The translations under genes were made by a program, and so were the position numbers. Below the pieces are notes generated by a model. It searched no databases. It was not told where the DNA came from and saw only the letters and a program-made list of their open reading frames with translations. From Petralouisia muris (lineage in GTDB: Bacteria > Bacillota > Clostridia > Lachnospirales > Lachnospiraceae): a stretch of 64,000 nt of DNA. The stretch spans positions 1-64,000 of the forward strand of contig NZ_SRYA01000005.1 of the NCBI RefSeq assembly GCF_004793545.1, read 5' to 3'. Position 1 is the stretch's first letter. The number at the start of each line of letters is the position of its first letter. Below are positions 25,379 through 35,119 of this stretch, one piece after another.

Positions 25379-25694
25379 AATTAAAAAAACACGCTGTATA
25401 CACCAACCGGAAAAAGGTAATTTTTCGGCGGTCATTTCTGTTCCGCAGCTTTTTCCTCAAATGGCCTAATCTTGCATAGATAATCTCTATCGTTAAATGG
25501 ACAATCGAGTATATGGAAAATGAAATAAATGTTTTCTGAAAGATAACAGGAAAAATAGTTTCCAAAATCGAACAAGTCTGTTACAATGATGAAAAAGACA
25601 AGGTTTTAGAGAATCCAGGTATTACAACGGAAAATGTAAGACGCAGACAAAATGGATTCTATAATCGGAATGTTTGTCAGCAGGAGTGAAAATA
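25379..25694 (+). other. 316-base gap before pseG
   Basis: AT-rich and mostly featureless. A weak promoter is possible: TTTCCA, 17 bases, TACAAT at about 25559-25587. A 49-codon open stretch without a start codon (25540-25689, including KIVSKIEQVCYND and ENPGITTENVRRR) looks coding-like but I do not recognise it; it may be the end of a lost gene. Confidence 0.35.
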
Positions 25695-26738
25695 ATGAAA
25701 AAAATATTATTCCGTGCCGACGGAAACGCTGCAATCGGCGCAGGCCATGTGATGCGCTGCCTTTCCATCGGAGCGGCAGCCAGGGAACTGGAAATCGAAT
25801 GTGTATATGTGACAGCGGACCCTTCTTTTGAAAAAATGATTCAGGAGAAGGGATTTTCCTGTATGGTAATGAATACGCTATATTCTGATATGGATAGTGA
25901 ATGGGCGGCTCTGGAACATATCTTAAACCAATATCAGCCGGATACTGTGTTTGTTGACAGCTATTATGTGACGTCAGAGTATCTGAAACGCCTGAAACAA
26001 TACGGTAAAACAGTTTATCTGGATGATGTGCTGGCTTTTCCCTATCCGGCGGATATCCTGATCAATTATAATATTTATGCAAAAAGAGGGGACTATGAAT
26101 CTTTGTATTCCGGTGAAAATGTAACTATGCCCAGGCTGCTTTTAGGAACCAAATACGTTCCGCTGCGCAAAGAATTTCAGCTTTCAGAAGTTTTGCCTGT
26201 CCGGGAACCTATGGAAAATATTCTTGTATCCGTTGGCGGGGCGGATCCGGAGCATATGGCATTAAAATTCTTAAATTGTTTTATTCAGGACAGGGAACTG
26301 GCGGGCCGCTGTCAGTTTCATTTTATCCTGAATTCCCTGGAGCCGGACAAGGAGGAAATCAAAGAAATTGCCGCCCGTCATCCCTGGATTGTTCTCCATG
26401 AAAATGTGCAGCGCATGTCAGAACTAATGCTGAAAAGTGATTTGGCGGTATCAGCGGCAGGCTCTACCTTGTATGAATTGTCAGCCTGCGGAGTGCCAGC
26501 AATTACTTATGTGCTGGCGGATAATCAGATTCTTGGGGCCGCAGAGTTTGAAGCCCAGGGAATTATGATAAATGCAGGGGACTGCCGAAAGAAACCGGAT
26601 TTTCTGGCAGGGGTATGCAGGGAATTGAAGCGTTTGGCTGCAGATTGCGGCCGGCGGAAAGATATGGCTGAGAAGGGTAGGAAAGCAATGGATGCAGCGG
26701 GAGCGGAGCGGATTGTTAGAGAGACAGTGATACAGTGA
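25695..26738 (+). CDS. pseG: UDP-2,4-diacetamido-altrose hydrolase
   Basis: Removes UDP from UDP-6-deoxy-AltdiNAc to give the free sugar for PseI. GT-B-like hydrolase with the diagnostic start ILFRADGNAAIGAGHVMRCL (catalytic His in GAGHVMR), later ILVSVGGADPEHMALK and AVSAAGSTLYELSACGVPAI. ATG 25695 follows CAGGAG at the right distance and matches the family start; the in-frame ATG 25674 would add seven unconserved residues. The length of 347 is normal. It completes the six-enzyme Pse set, being separated from pseH by a 316-base gap that may carry its own promoter. An AAA-ATPase-like relic follows. Confidence 0.92.
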   Translation: MKKILFRADGNAAIGAGHVMRCLSIGAAARELEIECVYVTADPSFEKMIQEKGFSCMVMNTLYSDMDSEWAALEHILNQYQPDTVFVDSYYVTSEYLKRLKQYGKTVYLDDVLAFPYPADILINYNIYAKRGDYESLYSGENVTMPRLLLGTKYVPLRKEFQLSEVLPVREPMENILVSVGGADPEHMALKFLNCFIQDRELAGRCQFHFILNSLEPDKEEIKEIAARHPWIVLHENVQRMSELMLKSDLAVSAAGSTLYELSACGVPAITYVLADNQILGAAEFEAQGIMINAGDCRKKPDFLAGVCRELKRLAADCGRRKDMAEKGRKAMDAAGAERIVRETVIQ

Positions 26739-26760
26739 ATAAGGACATTGACAGCAGGCG

Positions 26761-26989
26761 ATGATTGATGAAGCAGACAGCGCTTCCAACCATTCGGCAT
26801 TTTTGGATTTTCTGTCACAGCTTAGGGTTTTGTATCTTTCCAGAAAGAGGTATCCGGTATTTCAATCTGTAATTCTGGCAGGTGTCTATGATATCAAAAA
26901 TTTAAAACAGAAAATCAGGACAGATGGAGAACATAGATATAATAGTCCCTGGAACATTGCTGCCGATTTTAACGTGGACATGAATTTTT

Positions 26990-26991
<2 letters not shown>
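26761..26991 (+). pseudogene. Internal relic of an AAA-ATPase-like gene
   Basis: 77 residues still readable: MIDEADSASNHSAFLDFLSQ, FQSVILAGVYDIKNL, EHRYNSPWNIAADFNVDMNF. From memory this is the Walker B to sensor part of a common clostridial AAA-ATPase-like protein. A stop codon closes the frame just upstream, the P-loop part is absent, and the family match ends where the 3' end of the convergent LacI-type gene begins. Together with 7069-7182 it puts decayed members of the same superfamily on both sides of the flagellin island. Confidence 0.65.
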
Positions 26992-28225
<1,234 letters not shown>

Positions 28226-28306
28226 CATACTTATTTGCCAGATGATTTGCTGTTTTTCCTGAACTAGTGAGAAGCTGTTGAGAAATCAACTGGCTTACAG
28301 AGATAA
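28226..28306 (+). repeat. Dispersed palindromic element, copy C
   Basis: Begins CATACTTATTTGCCAGATG like copy A (CATACTTATTTGCCAAATG) and ends GGCTTACAGAGATAATAGC. The arms are GCCAGATGATTT and AAATCAACTGGC. It lies in the galK leader, downstream of the predicted transcription start, so it would be transcribed and could fold. Confidence 0.6.
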
Positions 28307-28364
28307 TAGCGTAGAAAAAGACCTGAAAAGGTGAAAATAAAAAAGAAAGGCAGGGCAAAATCTG

Positions 28365-29648
28365 ATGAAAGAAACAAAAGTATTACTGGAGGAATTTGCA
28401 GCAAAGAAGCATCAGGAACGTCTGAAGGAGATTTATGTGGACGCAGCCGTTCTGGATTACCAGAATGAGCGTTATCAGGAGGCAATTCGTAAGTATGAAG
28501 AATTGTTTGGCCCAGGGGAAGCAGCGCTGTACAGTGCGGCAGGCAGAAGCGAGGTGGGCGGCAACCACACAGACCATCAGCATGGAGAAGTGCTGGCGGC
28601 TTCCATCAACCTGGACGCCATTGCAGTGGTAGGCAAGTCTAAGGAGCCTGTGATTAAGCTTCTCTCCGACGGATATCCTATGATTACGGTAGACCTTTCC
28701 CAGCTGGAGAAGAGGGATGCGGAAGAAGGCACCTCTGCCGGGCTCATTCGGGGAATGGCGTACGGACTTAAGAAAAACGGCCATGAGATTGGAGGATTTC
28801 AGGCGTATGTAACCAGTGACGTGTTAAATGGAGCGGGAATGTCAAGCTCTGCCGCCTTTGAAGTGCTTGTAGGCACAATTCTTTCCGGCCTGTACAATGG
28901 GATGTCCATTAGTCCGGTGGAAATTGCCCAGGTGGCGCAGTATGCGGAAAATGTATATTTTGGCAAGCCCTGCGGCCTGATGGACCAGATGGCGTGTTCT
29001 GTAGGGGGCCTGATCCATATTGATTTTGCAGATCCGGAGCATCCCATTGTGGAGAAAGTGGACGTGGATTTCAGCGCGTACGGCCACAGTCTCTGCATTA
29101 CAGACACCAAAGGCTCTCATGCAGATTTGACAGATGATTATGCTCTGATTCCCCAGGAAATGAAGAAAGTGGCAGGTTTCTTTGGAAAAGAATTTTTGCG
29201 GGAAGTGGATGCAGAGGAATTTTATAAAAATGTTTCCGGTCTCCGTAAGGAATGCGGCGACCGTCCAGTACTGCGGGCCCTGCATTTCTTTGAAGAGGAT
29301 AAGCGGGTGGAACAGGAAGCGGCAGCGTTAAAAGCAGGGGATTTCCAGGGATTTTTAAATACTCTGCAGGAGTCCGGGGATTCTTCCTTTAAGTATCTTC
29401 AGAATATTTACACCAATAAAGATGTACAGAATCAGAGCGTTTCTATGGGGCTTGCCATAAGCGATACCATCCTTCCCGGTCATGGAGCCAGCCGTGTCCA
29501 TGGCGGAGGATTTGCCGGAACCATACAGGCGTTCGTGGCAGATGATTTTGTGGAAGAATACAGACAGGCCCTGGATAACCTCTACGGCGAAGGTTCCTGT
29601 CATGTACTGAAGGTACGGCCTTACGGCGGAATAAAAGTATTAGACTGA
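28365..29648 (+). CDS. galK: Galactokinase
   Basis: Phosphorylates galactose with ATP at C1, the entry to the Leloir pathway. GHMP kinase family: the substrate motif appears as GRSEVGGNHTDHQHGEVLAA, the ATP motif as NGAGMSSSAAFEVLVG, and a C-terminal GASRVHGGGFAGTIQAF. At 427 residues it is slightly longer than the E. coli enzyme because of an extra N-terminal 40 residues. ATG 28365 follows a purine-rich AAAGAAAGGCAGGG. It is the first gene of a galK-galT unit under the LacI-type regulator; galE and a transporter are not in the window. Confidence 0.95.
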   Translation: MKETKVLLEEFAAKKHQERLKEIYVDAAVLDYQNERYQEAIRKYEELFGPGEAALYSAAGRSEVGGNHTDHQHGEVLAASINLDAIAVVGKSKEPVIKLLSDGYPMITVDLSQLEKRDAEEGTSAGLIRGMAYGLKKNGHEIGGFQAYVTSDVLNGAGMSSSAAFEVLVGTILSGLYNGMSISPVEIAQVAQYAENVYFGKPCGLMDQMACSVGGLIHIDFADPEHPIVEKVDVDFSAYGHSLCITDTKGSHADLTDDYALIPQEMKKVAGFFGKEFLREVDAEEFYKNVSGLRKECGDRPVLRALHFFEEDKRVEQEAAALKAGDFQGFLNTLQESGDSSFKYLQNIYTNKDVQNQSVSMGLAISDTILPGHGASRVHGGGFAGTIQAFVADDFVEEYRQALDNLYGEGSCHVLKVRPYGGIKVLD

Positions 29649-29654
29649 TTTACC

Positions 29655-29709
29655 ATGAGGAGGGACCCAGCGTATGCCATAAGGAGCCCGCTGGTCTGTC
29701 CCTCCTCAT
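29655..29709 (+). other. Long hairpin between galK and galT
   Basis: ATGAGGAGGGAC (29655-29666) pairs perfectly with GTCCCTCCTCAT (29698-29709), and inside it CCAGCG pairs with CGCTGG. No T tract follows, so it is more likely an mRNA-stabilising or processing structure than a terminator. Confidence 0.65.
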
Positions 29710-29758
29710 AATGTTACATTTCATATAACATTTTAATGAAAGAAAGGAAGAGACTCTT

Positions 29759-31264
29759 ATGGTTAACGAAGCAATCAAGAAATTAGTCTGCTACGGATTA
29801 GAACACGGCCTGATTGGCGAAGAAGATATCATTTTCACCACCAATCAGCTGTTGGAAACCCTGAAGATCGACGAATACGAAGAGCCGGAAGAAACCTACA
29901 AAAATGTAGATTTGGAAGCTGTTCTAAAGGAACTGTTAGACTATGCTTACGAGCACGGCGTACTGGAAGAAAACGGCGTAGTGTACCGTGACCTGTTTGA
30001 TACGAAGCTGATGGCCCAGATGATGCCCCGCCCCAGTGAAGTGCTTGGAAGATTCTGGGATATTTACCACAAGGACGGCCCGAAGGCGGCTACAGATTTT
30101 TATTATCAGTTAAGCCAGGACAGCGACTATATCCGCCGTTACCGGATCGCAAAGGATGTGAAATGGAAAGCCCAGACTCCTTACGGGGAAATGGATATTA
30201 CCATTAACCTTTCGAAACCGGAAAAAGATCCCAAGGCCATTGCAGCCGCCAAAAATGCAAAGCAGAGCGGATACCCCAAATGTCTGTTATGCATGGAAAA
30301 TGAAGGGTATGCCGGACGCATTAACCATCCGGCAAGGCAGAACCACCGGATTATTCCGGTTACCATCCAGGACAGCCGCTGGGGATTTCAGTATTCTCCC
30401 TATGTATATTACAATGAGCACTGCATAGTGTTCAATTCCCAGCATATTCCGATGAAAATTGAACACGGCACATTCTGCAAGCTTTTTGATTTTGTGAAGC
30501 AGTTTCCTCATTATATTGTGGGTTCCAACGCAGATCTGCCAATTGTAGGCGGCTCCATTTTAAGCCATGACCATTTCCAGGGCGGAAGTTATGAATTTGC
30601 CATGGCGAAAGCTCCAATCGAACGGGAATTTACAGTCAAAGGCTTTGAGGATGTCAAGGCAGGCATTGTGAAATGGCCTATGTCGGTCATTCGGATTGCC
30701 GGCGAGGATACGAAACGGCTGATTGCTTTCGCAGATAAGGTATTGGCGGCATGGAGAGGCTACACCGATGAAGACGCATTTATTTTTGCGGAAACAGACG
30801 GGGAGCCCCACAATACGATTACGCCTATTGCCAGAAAACGGGGAGATTTGTATGAACTGGATTTGGTTCTGCGCAACAATATCACTACAGAGGAGCATCC
30901 TCTGGGCGTATACCATCCTCACGCAGAGCTGCATCACATTAAAAAAGAAAATATCGGCCTGATTGAAGTAATGGGCCTTGCGGTGCTCCCAGCACGTTTG
31001 AAGGATGAAATGGAAACATTGGCAGACGCCATTGTAAATAAAAAAGATATCCGGGCAGATGAAACCATTGAAAAGCATGCAGACTGGGTAGAAGAATTCC
31101 TTCCGAAATACGGGGAAGTGACCAAAGAAAATGTGATGGATGTGTTACATAAAGAAATTGCATTGGTATTCAGCAAGGTGCTGGAGCATGCTGGCATGTA
31201 TAAGCGGGATGAAGCAGGGCAGAAGGCATTTGATAAATTTACGGAAAGTTTGAATCAGGAATAG
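29759..31264 (+). CDS. galT: UDP-glucose--hexose-1-phosphate uridylyltransferase, class II
   Basis: Exchanges UMP between UDP-glucose and galactose 1-phosphate. The 501-residue length and sequence are those of the Gram-positive class II family, which lacks the HPH active-site layout of E. coli GalT. Recognisable parts are YPKCLLCMENEGYAGRINHP, GGSILSHDHFQGG (the His-x-His site), and HPLGVYHPHAELHHIKKENI. ATG 29759 follows AAAGGAAG. It is co-transcribed with galK and closed by a very strong terminator. Confidence 0.95.
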   Translation: MVNEAIKKLVCYGLEHGLIGEEDIIFTTNQLLETLKIDEYEEPEETYKNVDLEAVLKELLDYAYEHGVLEENGVVYRDLFDTKLMAQMMPRPSEVLGRFWDIYHKDGPKAATDFYYQLSQDSDYIRRYRIAKDVKWKAQTPYGEMDITINLSKPEKDPKAIAAAKNAKQSGYPKCLLCMENEGYAGRINHPARQNHRIIPVTIQDSRWGFQYSPYVYYNEHCIVFNSQHIPMKIEHGTFCKLFDFVKQFPHYIVGSNADLPIVGGSILSHDHFQGGSYEFAMAKAPIEREFTVKGFEDVKAGIVKWPMSVIRIAGEDTKRLIAFADKVLAAWRGYTDEDAFIFAETDGEPHNTITPIARKRGDLYELDLVLRNNITTEEHPLGVYHPHAELHHIKKENIGLIEVMGLAVLPARLKDEMETLADAIVNKKDIRADETIEKHADWVEEFLPKYGEVTKENVMDVLHKEIALVFSKVLEHAGMYKRDEAGQKAFDKFTESLNQE

Positions 31265-31270
31265 GATTTG

Positions 31271-31328
31271 GAAACAGGTTCTCCCATGTTACATTATTGG
31301 TATATGGGAGAGCCTGTTTCTTTTTTTT
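31271..31328 (+). terminator. Terminator after galT
   Basis: A 17-bp stem (31271-31287 with 31304-31320, one G-T pair), GAAACAGGTTCTCCCAT against ATGGGAGAGCCTGTTTC, followed by eight T. Confidence 0.93.
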
Positions 31329-31352
31329 GCAGCTTTCATGGTTCTTTTATGG

Positions 31353-31381
31353 TTGTTAAGTATAAAAAATCATGTTACACT
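31353..31381 (+). promoter_or_regulatory. Promoter in front of the broken fibronectin-III gene
   Basis: -35 TTGTTA (31353-31358), 17-base spacer, -10 TACACT (31376-31381). CAGGAG and a TTG start follow at 31404-31420. Confidence 0.6.
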
Positions 31382-31417
31382 ACAATTGGAAGATATAAAA
31401 ATCAGGAGATGACTTAG

Positions 31418-32935
31418 TTGAAAAATTTAAAAAGAACAATGAGTCTGGTCCTTGCATTGGCGCTGTGCCTGTGTGAACCAGGTAAGATGCAGGCGCTGGC
31501 GGCAGACAGACGGATATTATGAATTTCAGGCGTCATCACAGAAGCTGCAGGATACAGAATATATCCGGGTAGAGTATTCTAATCACAAGAACTTTAAAAA
31601 CAGCGGGAAGAATTTTACCTGGGAAGCGGAGCGGACGGGAGACGTTATTTTACAGTCTGTGCGGGCTGGAGACAGACATACCGCCAGGGGGTATCACAGA
31701 TATCAGGGGACAGAGCAGGCGTACCGTGTATATTTGGGATATTTTTCGCCGGGGGAGACCGTTTATGTCAGGGCAAGGATCTACAACAGAGGCTACCGCC
31801 TGAATGATTCCGAGACGGCAGAAGACAGATTTTCAGAATATAAGACGCTGGCTTGCAAGCTTCCAGAGATAGAAATGGGAGTGGTGGACGCCGTAGTGAC
31901 CTCAAATAGCATTATGCTTTCCCCCTCTTTGGAAGAAGGGTGGGTAACAGGTTTTGAATTTCAGAAAAAAGTGAAGGGCGCATGGGTGAAGCTTGCAAAA
32001 CAGACTGGAAGTGCTTCCTATAAGGACAGTAATTTAGAGCCGGGGACTTCCTATTCCTACCGTGTCCGGGGGTATGCCTATAACCAGCGACCAAGAAAAC
32101 CACTTATACAAAATGGCAGAAAGCAGACGCTCATACCTGGGGCAGTGCATTGCAGCTGAAAGCAGAGGCAAAAGGCGCAGATTGGGTAAAGCTGTCCTGG
32201 AATAAGATGACAGGAATTAAAGGATATAAAGTACAGGTAAAGGATGCAGCAGGAAACTGTAAAGCTTATAAAACATTGAAAGCTTCTGCGTTTAAAATAA
32301 CTTTTCCCAAGGTGAAGGCAGGAAAATCAGCCGTGACTTACCGTGTGGGTTTGGACAAAGCGGTTCTGGTGGAATTTGTGAAACTGGTAACAGAGGGCGC
32401 ACTGCAGGTAAAACCGGAAGATGTGAATGTGGCGCAGGACGGCGCCGTAAGCTATGAGTATGAAAATGAGAATGTCTATGGATATGCAACAGACGTCTCC
32501 GGTCAGATTGTCCCCGCCCTTTATGAGGCCCAAAATACGGTGGTTAGTTCCAGAATCACCGGGACAAAGGTAAAGGATGCTGCAGTTACGGTCAAGGGCC
32601 TGGTGCCGAAAACAGAGGAGCAGCTGGCTCTTAGCAAGGATACGGGAGCTTTTTGTCAATAAGCCAAAGATACGGCAGGAGTGCTCCAGACAGCAGAGGC
32701 AATCTTAAAAGAAGGCGCCGGAAAAGGAACCACCTATTATTATGTGGTACGGACCGTTGCCGGAGGAAAAGGGAATATAGGAAATGCTTACAGCGTGGGA
32801 TTTTCCAGGCCAGTAAGCGCAGTCTATACCTCTGTGGAAGTAAAAGCTGCCATAAAGCTGGAGGTGAGAAATACTTTGGAGGAATGTGCAGTTCTTTCTT
32901 ATCAGGCGGCAAAAAATGCAGATGGCGGTAATTAA
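31418..32935 (+). pseudogene. Broken secreted fibronectin type III protein
   Basis: A TTG start at 31418 begins a normal signal peptide (MKNLKRTMSLVLALALCLC), but the frame ends at a stop at 31520. The next segment (about 31503-32095) continues one frame over with fibronectin-III-like sequence (YYEFQASSQKLQDTEYIRVE; AVVTSNSIMLSP; LEPGTSYSYRVRGYAY). A second shift near 32090 moves it again (TYTKWQKADAHTWGSAL; GADWVKLSWNKMTGIKGY). An in-frame stop at 32660-32662 interrupts that frame, and the last piece (GKGTTYYYVVRTVAGGKGN) ends at 32935. Two shifts and one stop make sequencing error an unlikely sole cause. The promoter is still intact. It once was a secreted multi-domain protein, perhaps an adhesin. 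Confidence 0.8.
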
Positions 32936-32951
32936 TCGCCGTCTATATGGA

Positions 32952-34289
32952 ATGGATGAAAAATCAGGAGAAAAGGAGGATTATAGAATTATCGAAACGA
33001 AAAGAAATACAGAACCATTTCAGATAGAAGAAGTTACAGAACAGGTCATCTTGGCGGGCGTAAGCTTTCAGGAGAATGACGATACGGAAGCTTCCCTGTT
33101 GGAGCTGGCAGAGCTGGCAGAGACAGCTGGAGCCAAAGTTCTTGGAAGTGTGATTCAAAGCAGGGAGCATATTCATCCAGGCACTTATCTGGGAACCGGA
33201 AAATTACAGGAGCTGCGTCAGATGGCTGCAGAGCTTGGAGCCACTGGAATTGTCTGTGACGATGAATTGTCTCCGGCACAGCTGCGGAATATGGAACAGG
33301 AACTGGAGTGCAAAGTGATGGATCGGACTTTGCTCATTCTGGATATTTTTGCCGCCAGAGCGTCCACCAGCGAAGGAAAAATACAGGTGGAGCTTGCCCA
33401 GCTGAAATACAGAATGACCCGGCTGACCGGACTGGGCCTTTCTTTGTCCAGGCTCGGCGGAGGGATTGGAACCAGGGGACCGGGGGAAAAAAAGCTGGAA
33501 ATGGATCGGAGGCTGATTAAAAACAGGATCGCGCAGCTGAACCGGGAATTGAAGCAGGTGAAAAAGCACAGAGAAATTAACAGAGGACAGCGGGAAAAAA
33601 ACCGTATGAAGGTAGCTGCAATTGTAGGATATACCAATGCCGGCAAATCTACCCTGCTGAATCGTCTGACCCATGCATCGGTGCTGGAAGAGGACAAGCT
33701 TTTTGCCACGTTAGACCCGACGACCCGCAGCCTGAAGCTGGAAAGCGGCCAGGAAGTCCTTCTTACAGATACCGTGGGATTTATCCGGAAGCTGCCCCAT
33801 CATCTGATCCAGGCCTTTGGCAGCACTCTGGAAGAAGCGAAATATGCGGATATTATTATCCATGTGATTGACGCATCCAATCCCCAGTGGGAGAAGCAGA
33901 TGCAGATTGTATATGAAACACTGGAGCATTTAGGGGTGTCAGGAAAGAAACGGATTACTTTATGGAACAAGCAGGATAAGGTCACAGAGAAAGAATTGTT
34001 CAAAGATCCTCAGGCAGACAGGATGTTTCAGATTTCAGCGAAGACAGGAGAGGGGCTGAAAGAATTTCTGGAAGCATTAGAGGAAATTCTGCGTGAGGAT
34101 AAACAGCTTTTGGAAGGCATTTTTTCTTATGAAAAGGGAAACCGGATTTCGGCAATCCGTAAATACGGAGAACTTCTGCAAGAAGAATACAGGGAAGAGG
34201 GAATTTATGTGAAAGCCTATGTTCCGGCGGAGTTGTATCCGAATCTGGAAGTGGATATGAGTAAAATAAGGGAGCAGGGGCTGCAATGA
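32952..34289 (+). CDS. hflX: Ribosome-splitting GTPase HflX
   Basis: A translational GTPase-like protein that splits stalled ribosomes under stress (family knowledge). The N-terminal HflX domain includes TYLGTGKLQEL and IVCDDELSPAQLRNMEQ; the middle has a helical linker and GGGIGTRGPGEKKLE. The G domain has GYTNAGKSTLLNRL (G1), DTVGFIRKLPHHL (G3) and NKQDK (G4). The C-terminal domain has GIYVKAYVPAEL. 445 residues from ATG 32952 is normal. No clear ribosome binding site marks this start; earlier in-frame ATGs (32886, 32919) lie inside the broken gene upstream. The stop overlaps the start of yaaA. Confidence 0.9.
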   Translation: MDEKSGEKEDYRIIETKRNTEPFQIEEVTEQVILAGVSFQENDDTEASLLELAELAETAGAKVLGSVIQSREHIHPGTYLGTGKLQELRQMAAELGATGIVCDDELSPAQLRNMEQELECKVMDRTLLILDIFAARASTSEGKIQVELAQLKYRMTRLTGLGLSLSRLGGGIGTRGPGEKKLEMDRRLIKNRIAQLNRELKQVKKHREINRGQREKNRMKVAAIVGYTNAGKSTLLNRLTHASVLEEDKLFATLDPTTRSLKLESGQEVLLTDTVGFIRKLPHHLIQAFGSTLEEAKYADIIIHVIDASNPQWEKQMQIVYETLEHLGVSGKKRITLWNKQDKVTEKELFKDPQADRMFQISAKTGEGLKEFLEALEEILREDKQLLEGIFSYEKGNRISAIRKYGELLQEEYREEGIYVKAYVPAELYPNLEVDMSKIREQGLQ

Positions 34290-35038
34290 TGAAGATTATT
34301 ATTTCTCCTGCCAAGAAAATGAAACAGGACACAGATACTATGGAATATTATGGTATGCCTGTATTTTGGCAGGAGGCGGAATATCTGAAGGAATATCTGA
34401 GGGGACTGGATTATCAGCAGGCAAAGGAAATCTGGAAATGCAATGATAAAATTGCAGCCCTGAATTACGAACGGTTTGCCCGGATGGATTTATCAGAGAA
34501 TCTAACGCCGGCCTTGTTATCCTATGAAGGAATCCAATATCAGTATATGGCTCCGGCCGTCTTTGAGGATCAAGCCTTTCAGTATGTGGAGGAGCATCTT
34601 GTGATTCTCTCAGGATTCTATGGGCTGCTGAAGCCTTTTGACGGAATTGTGCCGTACCGGCTGGAGATGCAGGCGGCAATTCATCTTGGGAATTATCGGA
34701 ATCTCTATGATTATTGGGGAAATAAGATTTATCAGGAAATTTTCCGGGAAGCAGAAGTAGTCTTAAATCTTGCGTCCAAAGAGTACAGTAAATGCATTAC
34801 CTCCTATCTGCAGCCAGGGGACAGGATTCTTACCTGCCGCTTTGGGGAACTGAGAGGGGGAAAAGTGGTGGAAAAGGGAACACAGGTAAAAATGGCCCGA
34901 GGAGAGATGGTTCGGTTTCTGGCGCAGAATAAGGTAGAAGATACAGAGACAATCAAAGAATTTCGGGGATTGGGCTATCGATATGAAGAAGAATTGTCAG
35001 ACGAAGCTGTCTATGTGTTTCTGAAGGAAAAGAACTGA
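34286..35038 (+). CDS. yaaA: YaaA/UPF0246 (DUF328) family peroxide-stress protein
   Basis: 250 residues. It opens MMKIIISPAKKMKQDTDTM, the conserved start of the family, and carries YQYMAPAVF, LSGFYGLLKPFDGIVPYRLE and NLASKEYSKCI. E. coli YaaA limits iron-driven DNA damage during peroxide stress; the mechanism is unresolved. The ATG at 34286 overlaps the hflX stop by 4 bases (ATGATGA), so the two genes are translationally coupled. Both are stress proteins, which fits a shared transcript. Confidence 0.9.
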   Translation: MMKIIISPAKKMKQDTDTMEYYGMPVFWQEAEYLKEYLRGLDYQQAKEIWKCNDKIAALNYERFARMDLSENLTPALLSYEGIQYQYMAPAVFEDQAFQYVEEHLVILSGFYGLLKPFDGIVPYRLEMQAAIHLGNYRNLYDYWGNKIYQEIFREAEVVLNLASKEYSKCITSYLQPGDRILTCRFGELRGGKVVEKGTQVKMARGEMVRFLAQNKVEDTETIKEFRGLGYRYEEELSDEAVYVFLKEKN

Positions 35039-35059
35039 TTCTTTCCATTTTTTGAAAGA

Positions 35060-35103
35060 AAAAAGGGATGTCGGGAAAAGCTTCATTTCCTGACATCCCT
35101 TTC
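35060..35103. terminator. Bidirectional terminator between yaaA and the LTA-synthase-like gene
   Basis: AAAGGGATGTC pairs with GACATCCCTTT around an 18-base loop, with A-rich flank on the left and T-rich on the right. It serves the two convergent genes. Confidence 0.85.
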
Positions 35104-35119
35104 TTGCGGTAAATCTGAA

